From NCBI RefSeq assembly GCF_016862755.1, contig NZ_BONO01000029.1, forward strand, positions 1 to 59,287: a DNA stretch of 59,287 nucleotides, written 5' to 3'. Under the pieces are notes generated by a model. It had not been told where the DNA came from. It worked only from the letters and a program-made list of their open reading frames with translations, and searched no databases. Of the stretch, positions 25,901 through 35,076 are shown piece by piece. The translations under genes were made by a program, and so were the position numbers. Position 1 is the stretch's first letter; the number at the start of each line of letters is the position of its first letter. Source of the DNA: Cellulomonas pakistanensis. Lineage in GTDB: Bacteria; Actinomycetota; Actinomycetes; Actinomycetales; Cellulomonadaceae.

Positions 25901-26044
25901 CGGCGGGGCGTCGGCGCCGTCGCCGCCCACCAGGCGCAGCAGCGCGGCGTCGGCCAGCAGCCGCTCCGCGCGCGCGACGTCCGCGAACCCGGCGCGGGTC
26001 AGCCGACCCGCGAGCGTGCTGCCCCGACCGACCGACGTGCTCAC
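22931..26044 (-). CDS. glnE: bifunctional glutamine synthetase adenylyltransferase / adenylyl-removing enzyme
   Basis: 1037 residues, slightly longer than the E. coli enzyme. Two nucleotidyltransferase domains are seen: the N-terminal adenylyl-removing one with GKTGGRELNYVSDVDVVYV (about 250) and the C-terminal adenylylating one with GRLGGREMGYTSDADVLFVHD (about 755), each carrying the GGxExxYxSDxD active-site motif. The enzyme controls glutamine synthetase by AMP attachment to a tyrosine according to nitrogen status. The GTG start lies 38 nt after the glnA2 stop and has its own -10 box (TAGCGT) six bases upstream, so it may be transcribed both with and without glnA2. Confidence 0.93.
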   Translation of the reverse strand: MSTSVGRGSTLAGRLTRAGFADVARAERLLADAALLRLVGGDGADAPPRPAGPDDAPGAARLATEALVPSLAEAADPDQALLSLAKIAGAAEPNPARCRRLAAALAEDGPARDRLISVVGASVALGDDLSAHPEHLDVVLDDAPGTGVPAGEVRAELLAAVGADPDAAVPVAALAGPDGVDAMRRAYRRRLLRIAATDLTCGEPLTRLPGVAAALADLAAAALEASLALARAELDDHGASVRLAVIGMGKTGGRELNYVSDVDVVYVAEPVDGADEAEALAAGTRLATALARACAAPSGEPALWPVDAALRPEGKDGPLVRTLDSHRSYYERWAKTWEFQALLKARPLAGDPELGRAYVEATNPMVWQAVRRENFVADSQAMRRRVEKNVPAAEADRQLKLGVGGLRDVEFTVQLLQLVHGRADPEIRSGNTLTALAALSAAGYVGREHAGQLAVCYRFLRAIEHRIQLHRLRRTHLMPTAEPDLRRLARSLGMRAEGAEGLLERWRQVKREVRDLHEALFYRPLLPATAQLSTEDVGLAPEAARERLAAIGYRDPAGAVRHIAALTGGVTRRSAIQRQLLPVMLGWFADGPDPDGGLLAFRRLSEELGGTHWYLKMLRDSGTAAERLARALSTSRYVADALARSPESVAWLDDDADLEPRSQERLAAEADAILTRATEPVPAATALRALRRRELARTAVADVLGVVTGTRASRSLTATADVLLAGALRVAAWEERAARGLDADPTALLVVAMGRLGGREMGYTSDADVLFVHDPVRGEDGPADGSLAQEFATGVATRLRALLGAVGPEPALEVDADLRPEGRSGPLVRSFDAYAEYYARWSLVWESQALLRARPVAGDATLGERFTALADPLRYPAGGLDAAGVREVRRIKARVEAERLPRGVDPTRHLKLGRGGIADVEWTAQLLQLRHAHDVPALRTTSTLDALAAARDAGLVPADDAAVLAEAWDLASRLRDALVLWTGRTGAAADVLPHDRQVLTGLAAVLGYPSGSGQDLEDAWLRASRRARQSVEQVFYA

Positions 26045-26050
26045 GCGCCC

Positions 26051-26056
26051 ACGCTA
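26051..26056 (-). promoter_or_regulatory. -10 box TAGCGT for glnE, leaderless layout
   Basis: On the minus strand TAGCGT is followed by GGGCGC and then the GTG of glnE. This gives glnE a promoter inside the 38-nt glnA2-glnE gap. Confidence 0.5.
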
Positions 26057-26082
26057 CCGACCGGTCCCGCCACCCGCGCCGC

Positions 26083-27420
26083 TCAGAGCATCGGGAGGAA
26101 GCGGCGCAGCTCGTAGGGCGTGACCTGCGAGCGGTACTCCTCCCACTCCTGCTTCTTGTTCCGCAGCACGAAGTCGAAGACGTGCTCGCCCAGCGTCTCG
26201 GCGACCAGCTCGGACCGCTCCATGACCGCGATCGCGTTCTCCAGGGTCGCCGGCAGCGGCTCGATGCCCAGCGCGCGGCGCTCGGCGTCGGTCAGCTCCC
26301 ACACGTCGTCGTCGGCGCCCTCGGGCAGCTCGTAGCCCTCCTCGACGCCCTTGAGGCCCGCGGCGAGCAGGACCGCGAACGCCAGGTACGGGTTCGTGGC
26401 CGAGTCGACCGCGCGGTACTCGATGCGCGCCGAGTTCGACTTGCCCGGCTTGTACATCGGCACGCGCACGAGCGCGGACCGGTTGTTGTGGCCCCAGCAG
26501 ATGTACGACGGTGCCTCGGCGCCGCCCCACAGCCGCTTGTACGAGTTCGTGAACTGGTTCGTCACGGCCGTGATCTCGGCGGCGTGCTTGAGCAGGCCGG
26601 CGATGAACGACCGCGCCGTCTTCGACAGCTCGAGGTGGCCGCCCGGCTCGTGGAACGCGTTGCGGTCGCCCTCGAACAGCGACAGGTGGGTGTGCATGCC
26701 CGAGCCCGGCTGGTCGGCGAGCGGCTTCGGCATGAAGGACGCGAACACGCCCTGCTCCAGCGCGACCTCCTTCACCACGGTGCGGAACGTCATGATGTTG
26801 TCCGCGGTGGTGAGGGCGTCGGCGTACCGCAGGTCGATCTCGTTCTGGCCCGGGCCGGCCTCGTGGTGCGAGAACTCCACCGAGATGCCCATCGACTCGA
26901 GCATCGTGATGGCGGCGCGCCGGAAGTCGTGCGCGGTGCCGCGCGGCACGTGGTCGAAGTAGCCGCCCTGGTCGACGGGGACCAGCGGCTGCGACGGGTC
27001 GGCCGGGGCGTCGAACAGGTAGAACTCGACCTCGGGGTGCGTGTAGAAGGTGAAGCCCTTGTCGCTCGCCCGGGCCAGCGCGCGCTTGAGCACGTTGCGG
27101 CTGTCGGCCAGGGACGGCTCGCCCTCGGGGGTGAGGATGTCGCAGAACATCCGCGCGGTGCCGTGCCGCTCCCCGCGCCAGGGCAGCACCTGGAACGTCG
27201 TCGGGTCGGGCTTGGCGATCATGTCCGCCTCGTACACCCGGGTCAGGCCCTCGATCGAGGAGCCGTCGAACCCGATGCCCTCCGAGAACGCCGCCTCGAG
27301 CTCCGCCGGCGCGACGGCCACGGACTTCAGCGTCCCCAGCACGTCGGTGAACCAGAGGCGGATGAAACGGATGTCGCGCTCCTCCACGGTGCGGAGGACG
27401 AACTCCTGCTGCCTGTCCAT
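26083..27420 (-). CDS. glnA2: type I glutamine synthetase, GlnA2 class
   Basis: 445 residues from the second ATG. The opening MDRQQEFVLRTVEERDIRFIRLWFTDVLG is the conserved start of actinobacterial GlnA2 proteins; the ATG at 27429 would add three residues and has poorer ribosome-binding spacing. Active-site blocks are all present: IGFDGSSIEG, THPEVEFYLF, HHEAGPGQNEIDL, GSGMHTHLSLF, NRSALVRVP and ARIEYRAVD. The segment at the adenylylation loop reads EEGYELPEGADDDVWEL rather than the NLYDLPPEE form, so control by GlnE is uncertain although a tyrosine is there. Located directly upstream of glnE, as in mycobacteria, and divergent from nadE with a 95-nt gap. Confidence 0.92.
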   Translation of the reverse strand: MDRQQEFVLRTVEERDIRFIRLWFTDVLGTLKSVAVAPAELEAAFSEGIGFDGSSIEGLTRVYEADMIAKPDPTTFQVLPWRGERHGTARMFCDILTPEGEPSLADSRNVLKRALARASDKGFTFYTHPEVEFYLFDAPADPSQPLVPVDQGGYFDHVPRGTAHDFRRAAITMLESMGISVEFSHHEAGPGQNEIDLRYADALTTADNIMTFRTVVKEVALEQGVFASFMPKPLADQPGSGMHTHLSLFEGDRNAFHEPGGHLELSKTARSFIAGLLKHAAEITAVTNQFTNSYKRLWGGAEAPSYICWGHNNRSALVRVPMYKPGKSNSARIEYRAVDSATNPYLAFAVLLAAGLKGVEEGYELPEGADDDVWELTDAERRALGIEPLPATLENAIAVMERSELVAETLGEHVFDFVLRNKKQEWEEYRSQVTPYELRRFLPML

Positions 27421-27502
27421 GGGGGACATCCTGCCTGATCCGTGTGTCCGCGAGGTGACGCACGCGCCGGGCCTCGTCGCGCCGGGGCCCTCCCGGCCGG
27501 AA

Positions 27503-27508
27503 TAGGCT
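27503..27508 (+). promoter_or_regulatory. -10 box TAGGCT for nadE, leaderless layout
   Basis: TAGGCT ends seven bases before the nadE ATG at 27516. No Shine-Dalgarno sequence lies between, pointing to a leaderless nadE-panB transcript. Confidence 0.55.
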
Positions 27509-27515
27509 CACCGGT

Positions 27516-29252
27516 ATGCCCGACCAGACCGGACTCCGCGTCGCCCTCGCCCAGATCGACACCTGCGTGGGCGACCTCGCCGGGAACGCCGACGCCGTCC
27601 TCACCTGGGCGCGCAAGGCCGCCGAGGCCGGCGCCGACGTGGTGGCGTTCCCCGAGATGACCGTCACCGGCTACCCGATCGAGGACCTGGCCCTGCGCGC
27701 CTCGTTCCGCCGCGGCGCCGAGCGCGCGCTGGCCGACCTGGCCCGCGCCCTCGACGACGCCGGGCTGGGCGACCTCACGGTCGTCGTCGGCACCGTCGGC
27801 GAGCGCACCTCGCGGGAGCACGCCGACGCCCCGGCCCGCCCGACCAACCAGGCCGTGGTGCTGCGCGGCGGGACCGTGCACCAGCGGTACGACAAGCACC
27901 ACCTGCCGAACTACGGCGTGTTCGACGAGTTCCGGATCTTCACCCCGGGCGGCGAGCCGACGACGGTCGACGTCGCGGGCCGGCGGCTCGGGCTGCTGAT
28001 CTGCGAGGACATCTGGCAGGACGGCCCCGTCGCCGAGCTGTCCGACGACGACCTGGACCTGCTGCTCGTCATCAACGGCTCGCCGTTCGAGGAGGGCAAG
28101 GGCCACATCCGCACGGACCTGGCCGCGCGCCGCGCCGCCGAGGTGGCGGCCCCGCTCGCCTACGTCAACATGGTCGGCGGCCAGGACGACCTGGTGTTCG
28201 ACGGCGGCTCGTTCGTCATCGGCCCGGACGGCACGCTCCTGGCGTCGGCGCCGCAGTTCGTCGAGCACCTGCTGGTCTGGGACCTCCCGCCGCGCGGCAC
28301 GGCGCCGGAGCGCGGCACGACCGCGCAGCCGCTGGACCCGGACGAGGAGATCTACCGCGCGCTGGTCACCGGCCTGGCCGGGTACGTGCGCAAGAACGGC
28401 TTCCGCTCCGTCGTGCTCGGCATGTCCGGGGGCATCGACTCCGCGCTCGTCGCGGCCATCGCGGCCGACGCCATCGGCGGCGACAAGGTCGTCGGCGTGT
28501 CCATGCCGTCGCGCTGGTCGTCGGACCACTCGAAGGACGACGCGGCCGACCTGGCGAAGCGCGTCGGCGCCGACTACCGGGTGCAGGCCATCAAGCCGAT
28601 GGTGGACGCGTTCGAGGGCGAGATGGCGCTCGACGGAGTCGCGGCCGAGAACCTGCAGGCGCGGGTGCGCGGCGTGATCCTCATGGCGCTGTCGAACGCC
28701 GAGGGCCACCTCGTGCTCGCGACCGGCAACAAGACCGAGCTCGCGGTCGGCTACTCGACGATCTACGGCGACGCGGTCGGCGGGTACGCCCCGCTCAAGG
28801 ACGTCGACAAGTCCCGGGTCTGGGCGCTGGCGCGCTGGCGGAACAACCACGCCCTCGACGCCGGCGACCTCCCCCCGATCCCGGAGAACTCGATCACCAA
28901 GCCCCCGTCGGCCGAGCTCCGCCCGGGCCAGACCGACCAGGACTCGCTGCCGCCGTACGACCTGCTCGACCAGGTGCTGGACGCCTACGTCGAGCACGCC
29001 GAGGGCCGCGCCGAGCTGCTGGCCCGCGGCTTCGACCCGGAGATCGTCGACAAGGTGCTGTCGCTGGTCGACCGCGCCGAGTGGAAGCGCCGGCAGTACC
29101 CGCTCGGCCCCAAGGTGACGGCGCTGGCGTTCGGCCGGGACCGTAGGCTGCCGATCACCACGCGCTGGCGCGAGCCGGTGGACACCGCCGCCTCGGCGGA
29201 GGCCACCGCGCGCGCGACCGGCACGACCACCGACACCGTGGAGCAGCACTGA
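27516..29252 (+). CDS. nadE: glutamine-dependent NAD+ synthetase
   Basis: 578 residues in two domains. Residues about 1-265 are a nitrilase-fold glutaminase with the Glu ([11 protein letters not shown]), Lys ([16 protein letters not shown]) and Cys ([11 protein letters not shown]) triad. Residues about 290-560 are the NAD synthetase with the P-loop [18 protein letters not shown] near 302 and [18 protein letters not shown]. It makes NAD+ from nicotinate adenine dinucleotide using glutamine nitrogen. The gene diverges from glnA2, and its last base is the first base of panB's ATG, so the two are coupled. Confidence 0.94.
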   Translation: MPDQTGLRVALAQIDTCVGDLAGNADAVLTWARKAAEAGADVVAFPEMTVTGYPIEDLALRASFRRGAERALADLARALDDAGLGDLTVVVGTVGERTSREHADAPARPTNQAVVLRGGTVHQRYDKHHLPNYGVFDEFRIFTPGGEPTTVDVAGRRLGLLICEDIWQDGPVAELSDDDLDLLLVINGSPFEEGKGHIRTDLAARRAAEVAAPLAYVNMVGGQDDLVFDGGSFVIGPDGTLLASAPQFVEHLLVWDLPPRGTAPERGTTAQPLDPDEEIYRALVTGLAGYVRKNGFRSVVLGMSGGIDSALVAAIAADAIGGDKVVGVSMPSRWSSDHSKDDAADLAKRVGADYRVQAIKPMVDAFEGEMALDGVAAENLQARVRGVILMALSNAEGHLVLATGNKTELAVGYSTIYGDAVGGYAPLKDVDKSRVWALARWRNNHALDAGDLPPIPENSITKPPSAELRPGQTDQDSLPPYDLLDQVLDAYVEHAEGRAELLARGFDPEIVDKVLSLVDRAEWKRRQYPLGPKVTALAFGRDRRLPITTRWREPVDTAASAEATARATGTTTDTVEQH

Positions 29253-30103
29253 TGTCCGAGCAGCCGAACCCGGCAGCCACCCCCGCGTCCCCCGCCGCCG
29301 CCCCGCGGCGGGTGCGCGTGCACCACCTCGCCGAGGCCAAGGCCCGCGGCGAGAAGCTGACGATGCTCACCGCGTACGACTTCGCGACGGCGCGCATCTT
29401 CGACGACGCGGGCATCGACCTGCTGCTCGTCGGCGACTCGATCGGCAACACGATGCTCGGCCACGCGTCGCCGATCCCGGTCACCGTCGACGAGATGATC
29501 CCGCCGACCCGCGCCGTGGTGCGCGCCGCCCGCCGGGCGCTCGTCGTCGCCGACCTGCCGTTCGGGTCCTACGAGTCCGGCCCGGCGCAGGCGCTCGCCA
29601 CCGCCGCCCGGTACCTCAAGGAGGCCGGCGCGCACGCCGTGAAGTTCGAGGGCGGCGTCCGGGTGGCCCCGCAGATCCGCGCGCTGACCGACGCCGGCAT
29701 CCCCGTCGTCGGGCACCTGGGCTTCACCCCGCAGTCGGAGAACACCCTCGGCGGGCACCGGGTGCAGGGCCGGGGCGACGAGGCGGCCGAGCGGCTCGCC
29801 GAGGACGCCCTCGCGGTGCAGGAGGCCGGAGCGGTCGCCGTGGTGCTCGAGATGGTCCCCGCACCCGTCGCCGCGCGCGTCACGGAGATCCTCCGCGTGC
29901 CGACGATCGGCATCGGCGCGGGCTCCGACTGCGACGGCCAGGTGCTCGTCTGGACGGACATGGCCGGCATGGGCGAGTGGTCTCCGCGGTTCGCCAAGGC
30001 GTTCGCGCCCGTCGGGCAGCTGCTCGGCGACGCCGCGCGCGCCTACGCCGCCGAGGTGCGCGGCGGGCAGTGGCCCGACGCCGAGCACTCGTTCCTCAGC
30101 TGA
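29252..30103 (+). CDS. panB: 3-methyl-2-oxobutanoate hydroxymethyltransferase (ketopantoate hydroxymethyltransferase)
   Basis: 283 residues with the PanB TIM-barrel motifs: [28 protein letters not shown] (Mg2+-binding Asp), [18 protein letters not shown], and [16 protein letters not shown] carrying the catalytic Glu, then [21 protein letters not shown]. It adds a hydroxymethyl group from 5,10-methylene-THF to 2-oxoisovalerate, the first committed step to pantothenate and CoA. The start overlaps the nadE stop by one base (TGATG), which couples two cofactor genes. No other pan gene is in the window. Confidence 0.94.
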   Translation: MSEQPNPAATPASPAAAPRRVRVHHLAEAKARGEKLTMLTAYDFATARIFDDAGIDLLLVGDSIGNTMLGHASPIPVTVDEMIPPTRAVVRAARRALVVADLPFGSYESGPAQALATAARYLKEAGAHAVKFEGGVRVAPQIRALTDAGIPVVGHLGFTPQSENTLGGHRVQGRGDEAAERLAEDALAVQEAGAVAVVLEMVPAPVAARVTEILRVPTIGIGAGSDCDGQVLVWTDMAGMGEWSPRFAKAFAPVGQLLGDAARAYAAEVRGGQWPDAEHSFLS

Positions 30104-31497
30104 GCGGCGGCACGGCGGGCCCCGGGGCGGACGGTCGCCGGGCGCGCGCGGGACGGGCCGTGCTCGCGGCGGTCGTCCTCGCGGCGGCGGCCGCGGTGCT
30201 CGTCGTGCTGCTCGCCCCCGACCGGCTCGGCCTCGCCGACCGCACCCCGGTCGCCCAGCTCGTCGCCCTGCGCGGCCTGCTGGCGCTGCTGCTCGTGGGT
30301 GCCGGCGTGCTGCTGGTCGGGGTCGTCGGCGGCTGGCGGCAGATCGCGACGCGCGCGGGCCTGCGCCGGCCCGGGTGGCCGCTGCCGCTCGCGCTCGCCG
30401 CGCTGCTCGCGCTCGGGGGCGCGGCGCAGGCGGCCGTCGTCGCGGCGCGCGGGGTCGACGGCTCCGGGCCCGGCCCGGCCGCGGACGGCGAGCTCGTCGT
30501 CCTCTCGTTCAACACGTTCGGCGTCGTGCCCGCCGGCGACCTCGTCGCCCTGGTCGAGCAGCAGGACGCCGACGTCACCGTGCTCGCCGAGACCTCCGGC
30601 GCGACGGCCCGCGAGGTCGCCCGCGCGCTCACGGACGCGGGCCGGCCGACCACGGCGCTCGCCGCCGACGCGACCGGCACCCGGGTCGAGGGCGTGGCGC
30701 TGCTGGTCCGCGACGAGCTCGGGGCGTACACGCAGACCACCGCCGGCCTGCCCGCGACGGAGCTCGGCACCTTCGCCGCCGTCCGCGCCGGAGCCGCCGA
30801 GGCCATGGCGACGACCGCCGAGACCGACCCCGGCGCGGACGCCGGCGCCGACCGCGGCGCGGACGCCGGCTCCCACACCGACACCGCCTCGGCGGTGCCC
30901 ACCGCGTCCACCATGCACCTGGGCGGCGACGCACCTGCTTCCGACGACGCGTACCCGGCGTACCCCGCGCGAGGCGGAGGCCTGCCCGGCAACGCGTACA
31001 CGGTGGACGATGCGTACACCGTGGACGCGCACTCCGGAGAAACTCCCTCCTCCTCAGGCGACACCGCGTACACGATCGGCGCCCCGCGCACCGTCGGCGT
31101 CGCCGCCACGCGGACCGGCGTGCCGGCGCCCGACGTCGTCGTCGCCGCGCACACCCGGGCGCCCTCGGCCGGGTCGTCCATGCCCGACTGGCGCGCGCAC
31201 GCCGAGGGCATCGCCGAGGTCTGCCGCAGCACCCCGGGCGCGATCGTCGCGGGCGACCTCAACGCCACGCTCGACCACCCCGGTCTGACCGACCTGCGCC
31301 CGTGCGTGGACGCGGCCGCGGCGACGGGCGCGGCCGGCCTGGGCACCTGGCCCGCGGACGTCCCGCGCCTGCTCGCGGCGCCGATCGACCACGTCCTCGT
31401 CGACGGGCGGGCGTGGCGGGTCACCGGGTTCGGCGTGCTGCCGCAGGTCGGGTCGAGCGACCACCGGCCGGTCGTCGCGCACCTCGCCCGCCGCTGA
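30070..31497 (+). CDS. membrane-anchored endonuclease/exonuclease/phosphatase-family protein (VanJ-like) with a low-complexity insert
   Basis: Three N-terminal membrane segments (around 30160-30225, 30270-30330 and 30380-30440) precede an EEP-fold domain beginning [10 protein letters not shown] with [35 protein letters not shown] and the C-terminal [11 protein letters not shown], which supply the expected metal and catalytic residues (Asn, Glu, Asp, Asn, Asp-His). The domain probably acts outside the membrane on a phosphodiester or phosphomonoester lipid; VanJ relatives hydrolyse undecaprenyl pyrophosphate. About 95 residues (roughly 30811-31095) interrupt the domain with Asp/Tyr/Thr-rich repeats. 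The start is uncertain: GTG 30070 has GAGGTG upstream and overlaps panB; GTG 30160 is an alternative. Confidence 0.72.
   Translation: MARRRALVPQLSGGTAGPGADGRRARAGRAVLAAVVLAAAAAVLVVLLAPDRLGLADRTPVAQLVALRGLLALLLVGAGVLLVGVVGGWRQIATRAGLRRPGWPLPLALAALLALGGAAQAAVVAARGVDGSGPGPAADGELVVLSFNTFGVVPAGDLVALVEQQDADVTVLAETSGATAREVARALTDAGRPTTALAADATGTRVEGVALLVRDELGAYTQTTAGLPATELGTFAAVRAGAAEAMATTAETDPGADAGADRGADAGSHTDTASAVPTASTMHLGGDAPASDDAYPAYPARGGGLPGNAYTVDDAYTVDAHSGETPSSSGDTAYTIGAPRTVGVAATRTGVPAPDVVVAAHTRAPSAGSSMPDWRAHAEGIAEVCRSTPGAIVAGDLNATLDHPGLTDLRPCVDAAAATGAAGLGTWPADVPRLLAAPIDHVLVDGRAWRVTGFGVLPQVGSSDHRPVVAHLARR
30949..31071 (+). repeat. GCGTAC-containing repeats within the EEP gene insert
   Basis: GCGTAC occurs at 30949, 30958, 30994, 31012 and 31066. 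The pair 30994-31009 and 31012-31027 differ at one base over 16, with an 18-nt period, encoding AYTVDD and AYTVDA. The region also has codons rare in the neighbours (GAA, ACT, TCA, GAT), so it looks recently expanded or acquired. Confidence 0.6.
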
Positions 31498-31574
31498 CGC
31501 CCGCCGTGGCGCGCGGCGCGCGCGGTGCAGCCCTCGGCCGCGCGCCGCTGACCCGGGCGGCGACGGCGGCGCCC

Positions 31575-31580
31575 TACTCT
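31575..31580 (+). promoter_or_regulatory. -10 box TACTCT, leaderless layout
   Basis: TACTCT ends six bases before the ATG at 31587 of the M15 peptidase gene, without a Shine-Dalgarno sequence. Confidence 0.5.
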
Positions 31581-31586
31581 CGTCCC

Positions 31587-32333
31587 ATGCGCCGCGACTC
31601 CGACGTCCAGCAGCCGCGCGCGGCGCGCTCCCCCGAGGTCGCCGGCGCGTCGGCGCCCCGCGCCCCCCGACGGCCGCCCGCGCGGCAGCCGGCGCTCCGG
31701 CTGACCCGCCGCGGGCTCGTCGTGCTCGGGGCGCTGGGTCTGGTGTCGGTGGTGCTCGTGGTGCTCCTGGTCGTCGCCGTCGTGCGGCTGGTCGGGGCCG
31801 ACCCGACGGAGCCCGCGCCGGCCGTCGCGCCCGTCGCGGTCGTCCCCGACTCCTGCGTGCCCGACCCGACGACCTCGCTGAACTGCTGGCCCGCGTTCGA
31901 GGACGGCTCCGACCCGCGGCTCGAGATCTCGCCCTGGGTGACCGGCCGGCTCCTCGGGGGCGACGTGCGGACGGTGCTCGAGCACGTGGCCGCGCGGTTC
32001 GACGCCGAGGTCGAGCCGGTCGACCCCGCGACCTCGTGGGGCTGGGGCTACCGGAACGTCCGCGGTGAGGTGGGCGACGACGAGCTGTCGAACCACTCGT
32101 CCGGCACCGCGATCGACCTCAACGCGACGGAGCACCCGCTCGGCGCGCGGGACACGTTCACCGACGAGCAGGTCGCGGCCATCCGCGAGATCCTCGCCGA
32201 GGTGGCGCCGGTCGTCGCGTGGGGCGGCGACTTCGCGCGCGGCGACGAGATGCACTTCGAGATCGTCGGCGACCCCGCGGCCGTCGCCGAGGTCGCGGCG
32301 CGCCTGCGCGGCGAGGCGCCGCCCGCCGACTGA
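31587..32333 (+). CDS. membrane-anchored M15-family D-Ala-D-Ala carboxypeptidase-like peptidase
   Basis: 248 residues. A basic N-terminal tail of about 45 residues is followed by one membrane segment ([23 protein letters not shown], about 50-72) and an extracytoplasmic M15 (VanY/L,D-endopeptidase) domain. Zinc and catalytic motifs are [13 protein letters not shown] (His about 170, Asp about 177) and DEMHFEI (His about 222, with the Glu). The substrate is probably peptidoglycan stem peptide. A Cys pair (SCVPDP...NCWP) just outside the membrane may form a disulfide. The start is supported by a -10 box six bases upstream. Confidence 0.82.
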   Translation: MRRDSDVQQPRAARSPEVAGASAPRAPRRPPARQPALRLTRRGLVVLGALGLVSVVLVVLLVVAVVRLVGADPTEPAPAVAPVAVVPDSCVPDPTTSLNCWPAFEDGSDPRLEISPWVTGRLLGGDVRTVLEHVAARFDAEVEPVDPATSWGWGYRNVRGEVGDDELSNHSSGTAIDLNATEHPLGARDTFTDEQVAAIREILAEVAPVVAWGGDFARGDEMHFEIVGDPAAVAEVAARLRGEAPPAD

Positions 32334-32358
32334 GCCGCCGACCCGGCCGGGCGGGCGC

Positions 32359-32532
32359 TCAGCGGTCCCGGCGGTCCTCCTCGTCCCACGCCTCGGTGCG
32401 GGCGCGCGCCTTCTCCAGCGCGTGCTGCGCGGCCTCGCGGGTCGGGTACGGCCCCATGAGGTGCGACCAGGTCGACTGCTTGCCCTGCTCGACCTGCCCG
32501 GTCTCGGTGTTGTAGTAGAACTCGTCGGCCAC
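32359..32532 (-). CDS. small SPOR-like domain protein
   Basis: 57 residues: [22 protein letters not shown]..., then [25 protein letters not shown]. This short protein recurs in actinobacteria and is usually called SPOR domain-containing because of the GPYPTREEA-like block. Its role is unknown; SPOR domains bind denuded glycan strands, but this version has no signal peptide, so that activity is doubtful. GAGGAGG sits ten bases before the GTG start. It diverges from map with a 69-nt gap. Confidence 0.75.
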   Translation of the reverse strand: MADEFYYNTETGQVEQGKQSTWSHLMGPYPTREAAQHALEKARARTEAWDEEDRRDR

Positions 32533-32588
32533 GGGTCCGTCCTCCTCGTCCTGGGCCGTCCGGCTCACCCGGCACGACCGCTCCTTCG

Positions 32589-32594
32589 TAGACT
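32589..32594 (+). promoter_or_regulatory. -10 box TAGACT for map-ppgK, leaderless layout
   Basis: TAGACT ends seven bases before the map ATG at 32602. The intervening bases (GCCAGGC) give only a weak ribosome binding site. Confidence 0.5.
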
Positions 32595-32601
32595 GCCAGG
32601 C

Positions 32602-33474
32602 ATGACGTCCGTGCACGCGCCGAGGCCGGCGCTGGTCCCGGGCACCGTGAGCCCCCGCCGGCCGGTGCCCGCCTCGATCCCCCGACCCGAGTACGTCGAC
32701 CGGCCGGCGCCCACGCCGTACGCCGGCAGCGACGTCGTCGCCCCCGAGGTCGTCGAGCGCATCCGCGTCGCCGCGCGGATCGCCGCCCAGGCCCTGCAGG
32801 AGGTCGGCCGGCACGTCGCCCCCGGCGTCACGACGGACGAGCTCGACCGGATCGGCCACGAGTTCCTGCTGGACCACCACGCCTACCCGTCGACCCTCGG
32901 GTACCGCGGCTTCCCGAAGTCGGTGTGCACGTCCGTCAACGAGGTGATCTGCCACGGCATCCCCGACTCGACCGTCCTGGCGGACGGCGACATCGTCAAC
33001 GTGGACATCACCGCCTTCATCGGCGGCGTGCACGGCGACAACAACGCGACCTTCCTGGTCGGCGACGTCGACGAGGAGTCCCGCCTCCTGGTCGAGCGCA
33101 CGCAGGAGGCCCTGACCCGCGCGATCAAGGCCGTCCGGCCGGGCCGCGAGGTCAACGTCATCGGCCGCGTCATCGAGAAGTACGCGGCGCGGTTCGGCTA
33201 CGGAGTCGTGCGGGACTACACCGGCCACGGCGTCGGCGAGGCGTTCCACTCCGGGCTGGTCATCCCGCACTACGACGCGGCCCCGCTGTACGACCGGGTC
33301 GTCGAGCCCGGGATGGTGTTCACGATCGAGCCGATGCTCAACCTGGGCACCGCCGACTGGACGACGTGGGACGACGGGTGGACCGTGGTCACCGCGGACC
33401 TGCGCCGCAGCGCGCAGTTCGAGCACACCCTGCTGGTCACCGACACCGGAGCGGAGATCCTCACACTCCCATGA
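32602..33474 (+). CDS. map: type I methionine aminopeptidase
   Basis: 290 residues. The five metal ligands are visible: the two Asp in [15 protein letters not shown], His in [13 protein letters not shown], Glu in [10 protein letters not shown] and Glu in [10 protein letters not shown]. It removes the initiator methionine from nascent proteins. The roughly 45-residue Pro-rich N-terminal extension marks it as a MAP1b-type enzyme with a linker like that of mycobacterial MapB, thought to aid ribosome contact. Its stop overlaps the start of ppgK (ATGA). A -10 box lies seven bases before the ATG. Confidence 0.92.
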   Translation: MTSVHAPRPALVPGTVSPRRPVPASIPRPEYVDRPAPTPYAGSDVVAPEVVERIRVAARIAAQALQEVGRHVAPGVTTDELDRIGHEFLLDHHAYPSTLGYRGFPKSVCTSVNEVICHGIPDSTVLADGDIVNVDITAFIGGVHGDNNATFLVGDVDEESRLLVERTQEALTRAIKAVRPGREVNVIGRVIEKYAARFGYGVVRDYTGHGVGEAFHSGLVIPHYDAAPLYDRVVEPGMVFTIEPMLNLGTADWTTWDDGWTVVTADLRRSAQFEHTLLVTDTGAEILTLP

Positions 33475-34268
33475 GCAACCACCACGGCAAGAACGAGCGC
33501 ACGGCGTTCGGCATCGACATCGGCGGGTCCGGCATCAAGGGTGCCCCGGTCGACCTGGCGACCGGCGAGTTCAGCGCCGACCGCGTCCGCATCCCCACCC
33601 CGCAGCCCGCGACGCCCGCCGCGGTCGCCGCGACCGTCGTCGAGCTGGTCAAGCGGTTCGACCTGCCGGACGACGCCGCCATCGGCGTGACCTTCCCGGC
33701 GGTCGTCCAGCACGGCGTCGCGCGGTCCGCCGCGAACGTCGACGGTTCCTGGATCGGCACCAACATCGAGCACGTGCTGGGCGACGCGCTCGGCCGGCCG
33801 GTGCTCGCCGTCAACGACGCCGACGCCGCCGGGTACGCCGAGACGCTGTACGGCGCCGCGCGGTCCACCTCGGGCGTGACGTTCATCTGCACGCTCGGCA
33901 CCGGCATCGGCACCGCGATCGTCGCCGACGGCGTGCTCGTCCCGAACCTCGAGCTGGGGCACCTGGAGATCGACGGGTTCGACGCCGAGAGCCGGGCCGC
34001 CGACTCGGCGCGCGAGCGCGAGGACCTCGACTTCCCGCAGTGGGCCGAGCGCCTGCAGCGGTACTTCGGCGTCATCGAGGACCTGTTCTGGCCGGACCTC
34101 ATCGTCGTCGGCGGCGGGGTGTCGAAGCACCACGAGAAGTTCCTGCCGCTGCTGCACCTGCGCGCGCCGATCGTGCCCGCGCAGCTGCGGAACGCCGCCG
34201 GGATCGTCGGTGCCGCCGCGCTGGCGTCGCGGGCCGGCACGCCGGTCGCGGGGGTCAAGGGCGACTGA
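33471..34268 (+). CDS. ppgK: polyphosphate glucokinase
   Basis: 265 residues of the ROK family. It begins with the phosphate-binding [17 protein letters not shown], contains [10 protein letters not shown] and [11 protein letters not shown], and matches the actinobacterial polyphosphate/ATP glucokinases, including the [10 protein letters not shown] and [18 protein letters not shown] blocks. It phosphorylates glucose using inorganic polyphosphate or ATP. The ATGA overlap with map indicates translational coupling, although the two functions are not obviously linked. Confidence 0.9.
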   Translation: MSNHHGKNERTAFGIDIGGSGIKGAPVDLATGEFSADRVRIPTPQPATPAAVAATVVELVKRFDLPDDAAIGVTFPAVVQHGVARSAANVDGSWIGTNIEHVLGDALGRPVLAVNDADAAGYAETLYGAARSTSGVTFICTLGTGIGTAIVADGVLVPNLELGHLEIDGFDAESRAADSAREREDLDFPQWAERLQRYFGVIEDLFWPDLIVVGGGVSKHHEKFLPLLHLRAPIVPAQLRNAAGIVGAAALASRAGTPVAGVKGD

Positions 34269-34323
34269 CGCCGCGACTCGAGGGCGCCGCCGCCGAGGTC
34301 TGGTGGCGGCGCCCCCGCACGTC

Positions 34324-34329
34324 TACGGT
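34324..34329 (+). promoter_or_regulatory. -10 box TACGGT, leaderless layout
   Basis: TACGGT ends six bases before the ATG at 34336 of the VOC-family gene; no Shine-Dalgarno sequence. Confidence 0.5.
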
Positions 34330-34335
34330 CGCGGC

Positions 34336-34734
34336 ATGGGACTCGCGGTGGCTCAGGTGTGCGTCGACGCCCACGACCCGTCGGCGCTCGCCCGGTGGTG
34401 GGCGGACGTGCTCGGCTGGACCGTGGCCGAGGAGGACGACGACGAGGTCGACCTGGAGCCGCCGGCCGGCGTCGCCGCGACCCCGTGGCTGTTCCTCCGG
34501 GTGCCGGACGCCAAGCGCGGGAAGAACCGGCTGCACGTCGACGTGCGGCCGCCGGACGGCTCCGACCAGGCGACCGAGCTGGAGCGGCTCCTCGCGCTCG
34601 GGGCCGTGCGGGTCGACGTCGGCCAGGGTCCGGACGTCACCTGGCACGTGCTCGCCGACCCCGAGGGCAACGAGTTCTGCCTGCTGCGGTCGACGCCCGC
34701 CGAGCTGGCCGCGCTGCTGGCGGCGGAGAGCTGA
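34336..34734 (+). CDS. VOC (glyoxalase/bleomycin-resistance) superfamily protein
   Basis: 132 residues, one VOC module of the Glyoxalase_6 type: [24 protein letters not shown] at the start, [13 protein letters not shown] in the middle and [12 protein letters not shown] at the end. The family includes resistance proteins and isomerases; this small single-module form has no assigned substrate. The start is fixed by a TACGGT -10 box six bases upstream. Confidence 0.8.
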   Translation: MGLAVAQVCVDAHDPSALARWWADVLGWTVAEEDDDEVDLEPPAGVAATPWLFLRVPDAKRGKNRLHVDVRPPDGSDQATELERLLALGAVRVDVGQGPDVTWHVLADPEGNEFCLLRSTPAELAALLAAES

Positions 34735-34826
34735 CCTGCGCGACCTCACCCGCGCTCCGGATGCGGCGGCGCGCGACCCGGCCTAGCGTCGGGAGCACGA
34801 CGTACCGGTCCGGAGAAGGAGGACGC

Positions 34827-35000
34827 ATGGGACTCGACGACAAGATCGCGAACGCGGCGGAGAAGGCGGCGGGCAAGGTCAAGGAGGCCACGGGACGCGC
34901 CTCGGACGACGAGCGCCTCGAGGCCGAGGGCCGCACCGACCAGTCGAAGGCGGACTTCAAGGACGCCGGCGAGAAGGTCAAGGACGCGTTCAAGCACTGA
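34827..35000 (+). CDS. CsbD-like general stress protein
   Basis: 57 residues, MGLDDKIANAAEKAAGKVKEATGRASDDERLEAEG then KADFKDAGEKVKDAFKH: a typical charged, helical CsbD-family protein. The family is induced by general stress in several bacteria; its molecular role is unknown. AGAAGGAGGA lies directly before the ATG, and TAGCGT near 34784 is a plausible -10. A strong hairpin follows at 35019-35051. Confidence 0.85.
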   Translation: MGLDDKIANAAEKAAGKVKEATGRASDDERLEAEGRTDQSKADFKDAGEKVKDAFKH

Positions 35001-35018
35001 GCCTCCGCACGGACGCCC

Positions 35019-35051
35019 ACGCCCCGTCCCGGGTCACCCGGGGCGGGGCGT
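35019..35051. terminator. 16-bp hairpin between convergent genes
   Basis: ACGCCCCGTCCCGGGT (35019-35034) pairs with ACCCGGGGCGGGGCGT (35036-35051), all but one pair Watson-Crick, with a tight loop. It lies between the CsbD gene (plus) and the hypothetical gene ending at 35077 (minus). Confidence 0.65.
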
Positions 35052-35076
35052 CGCGCTGTGCGGGGGCGGCCGACGG

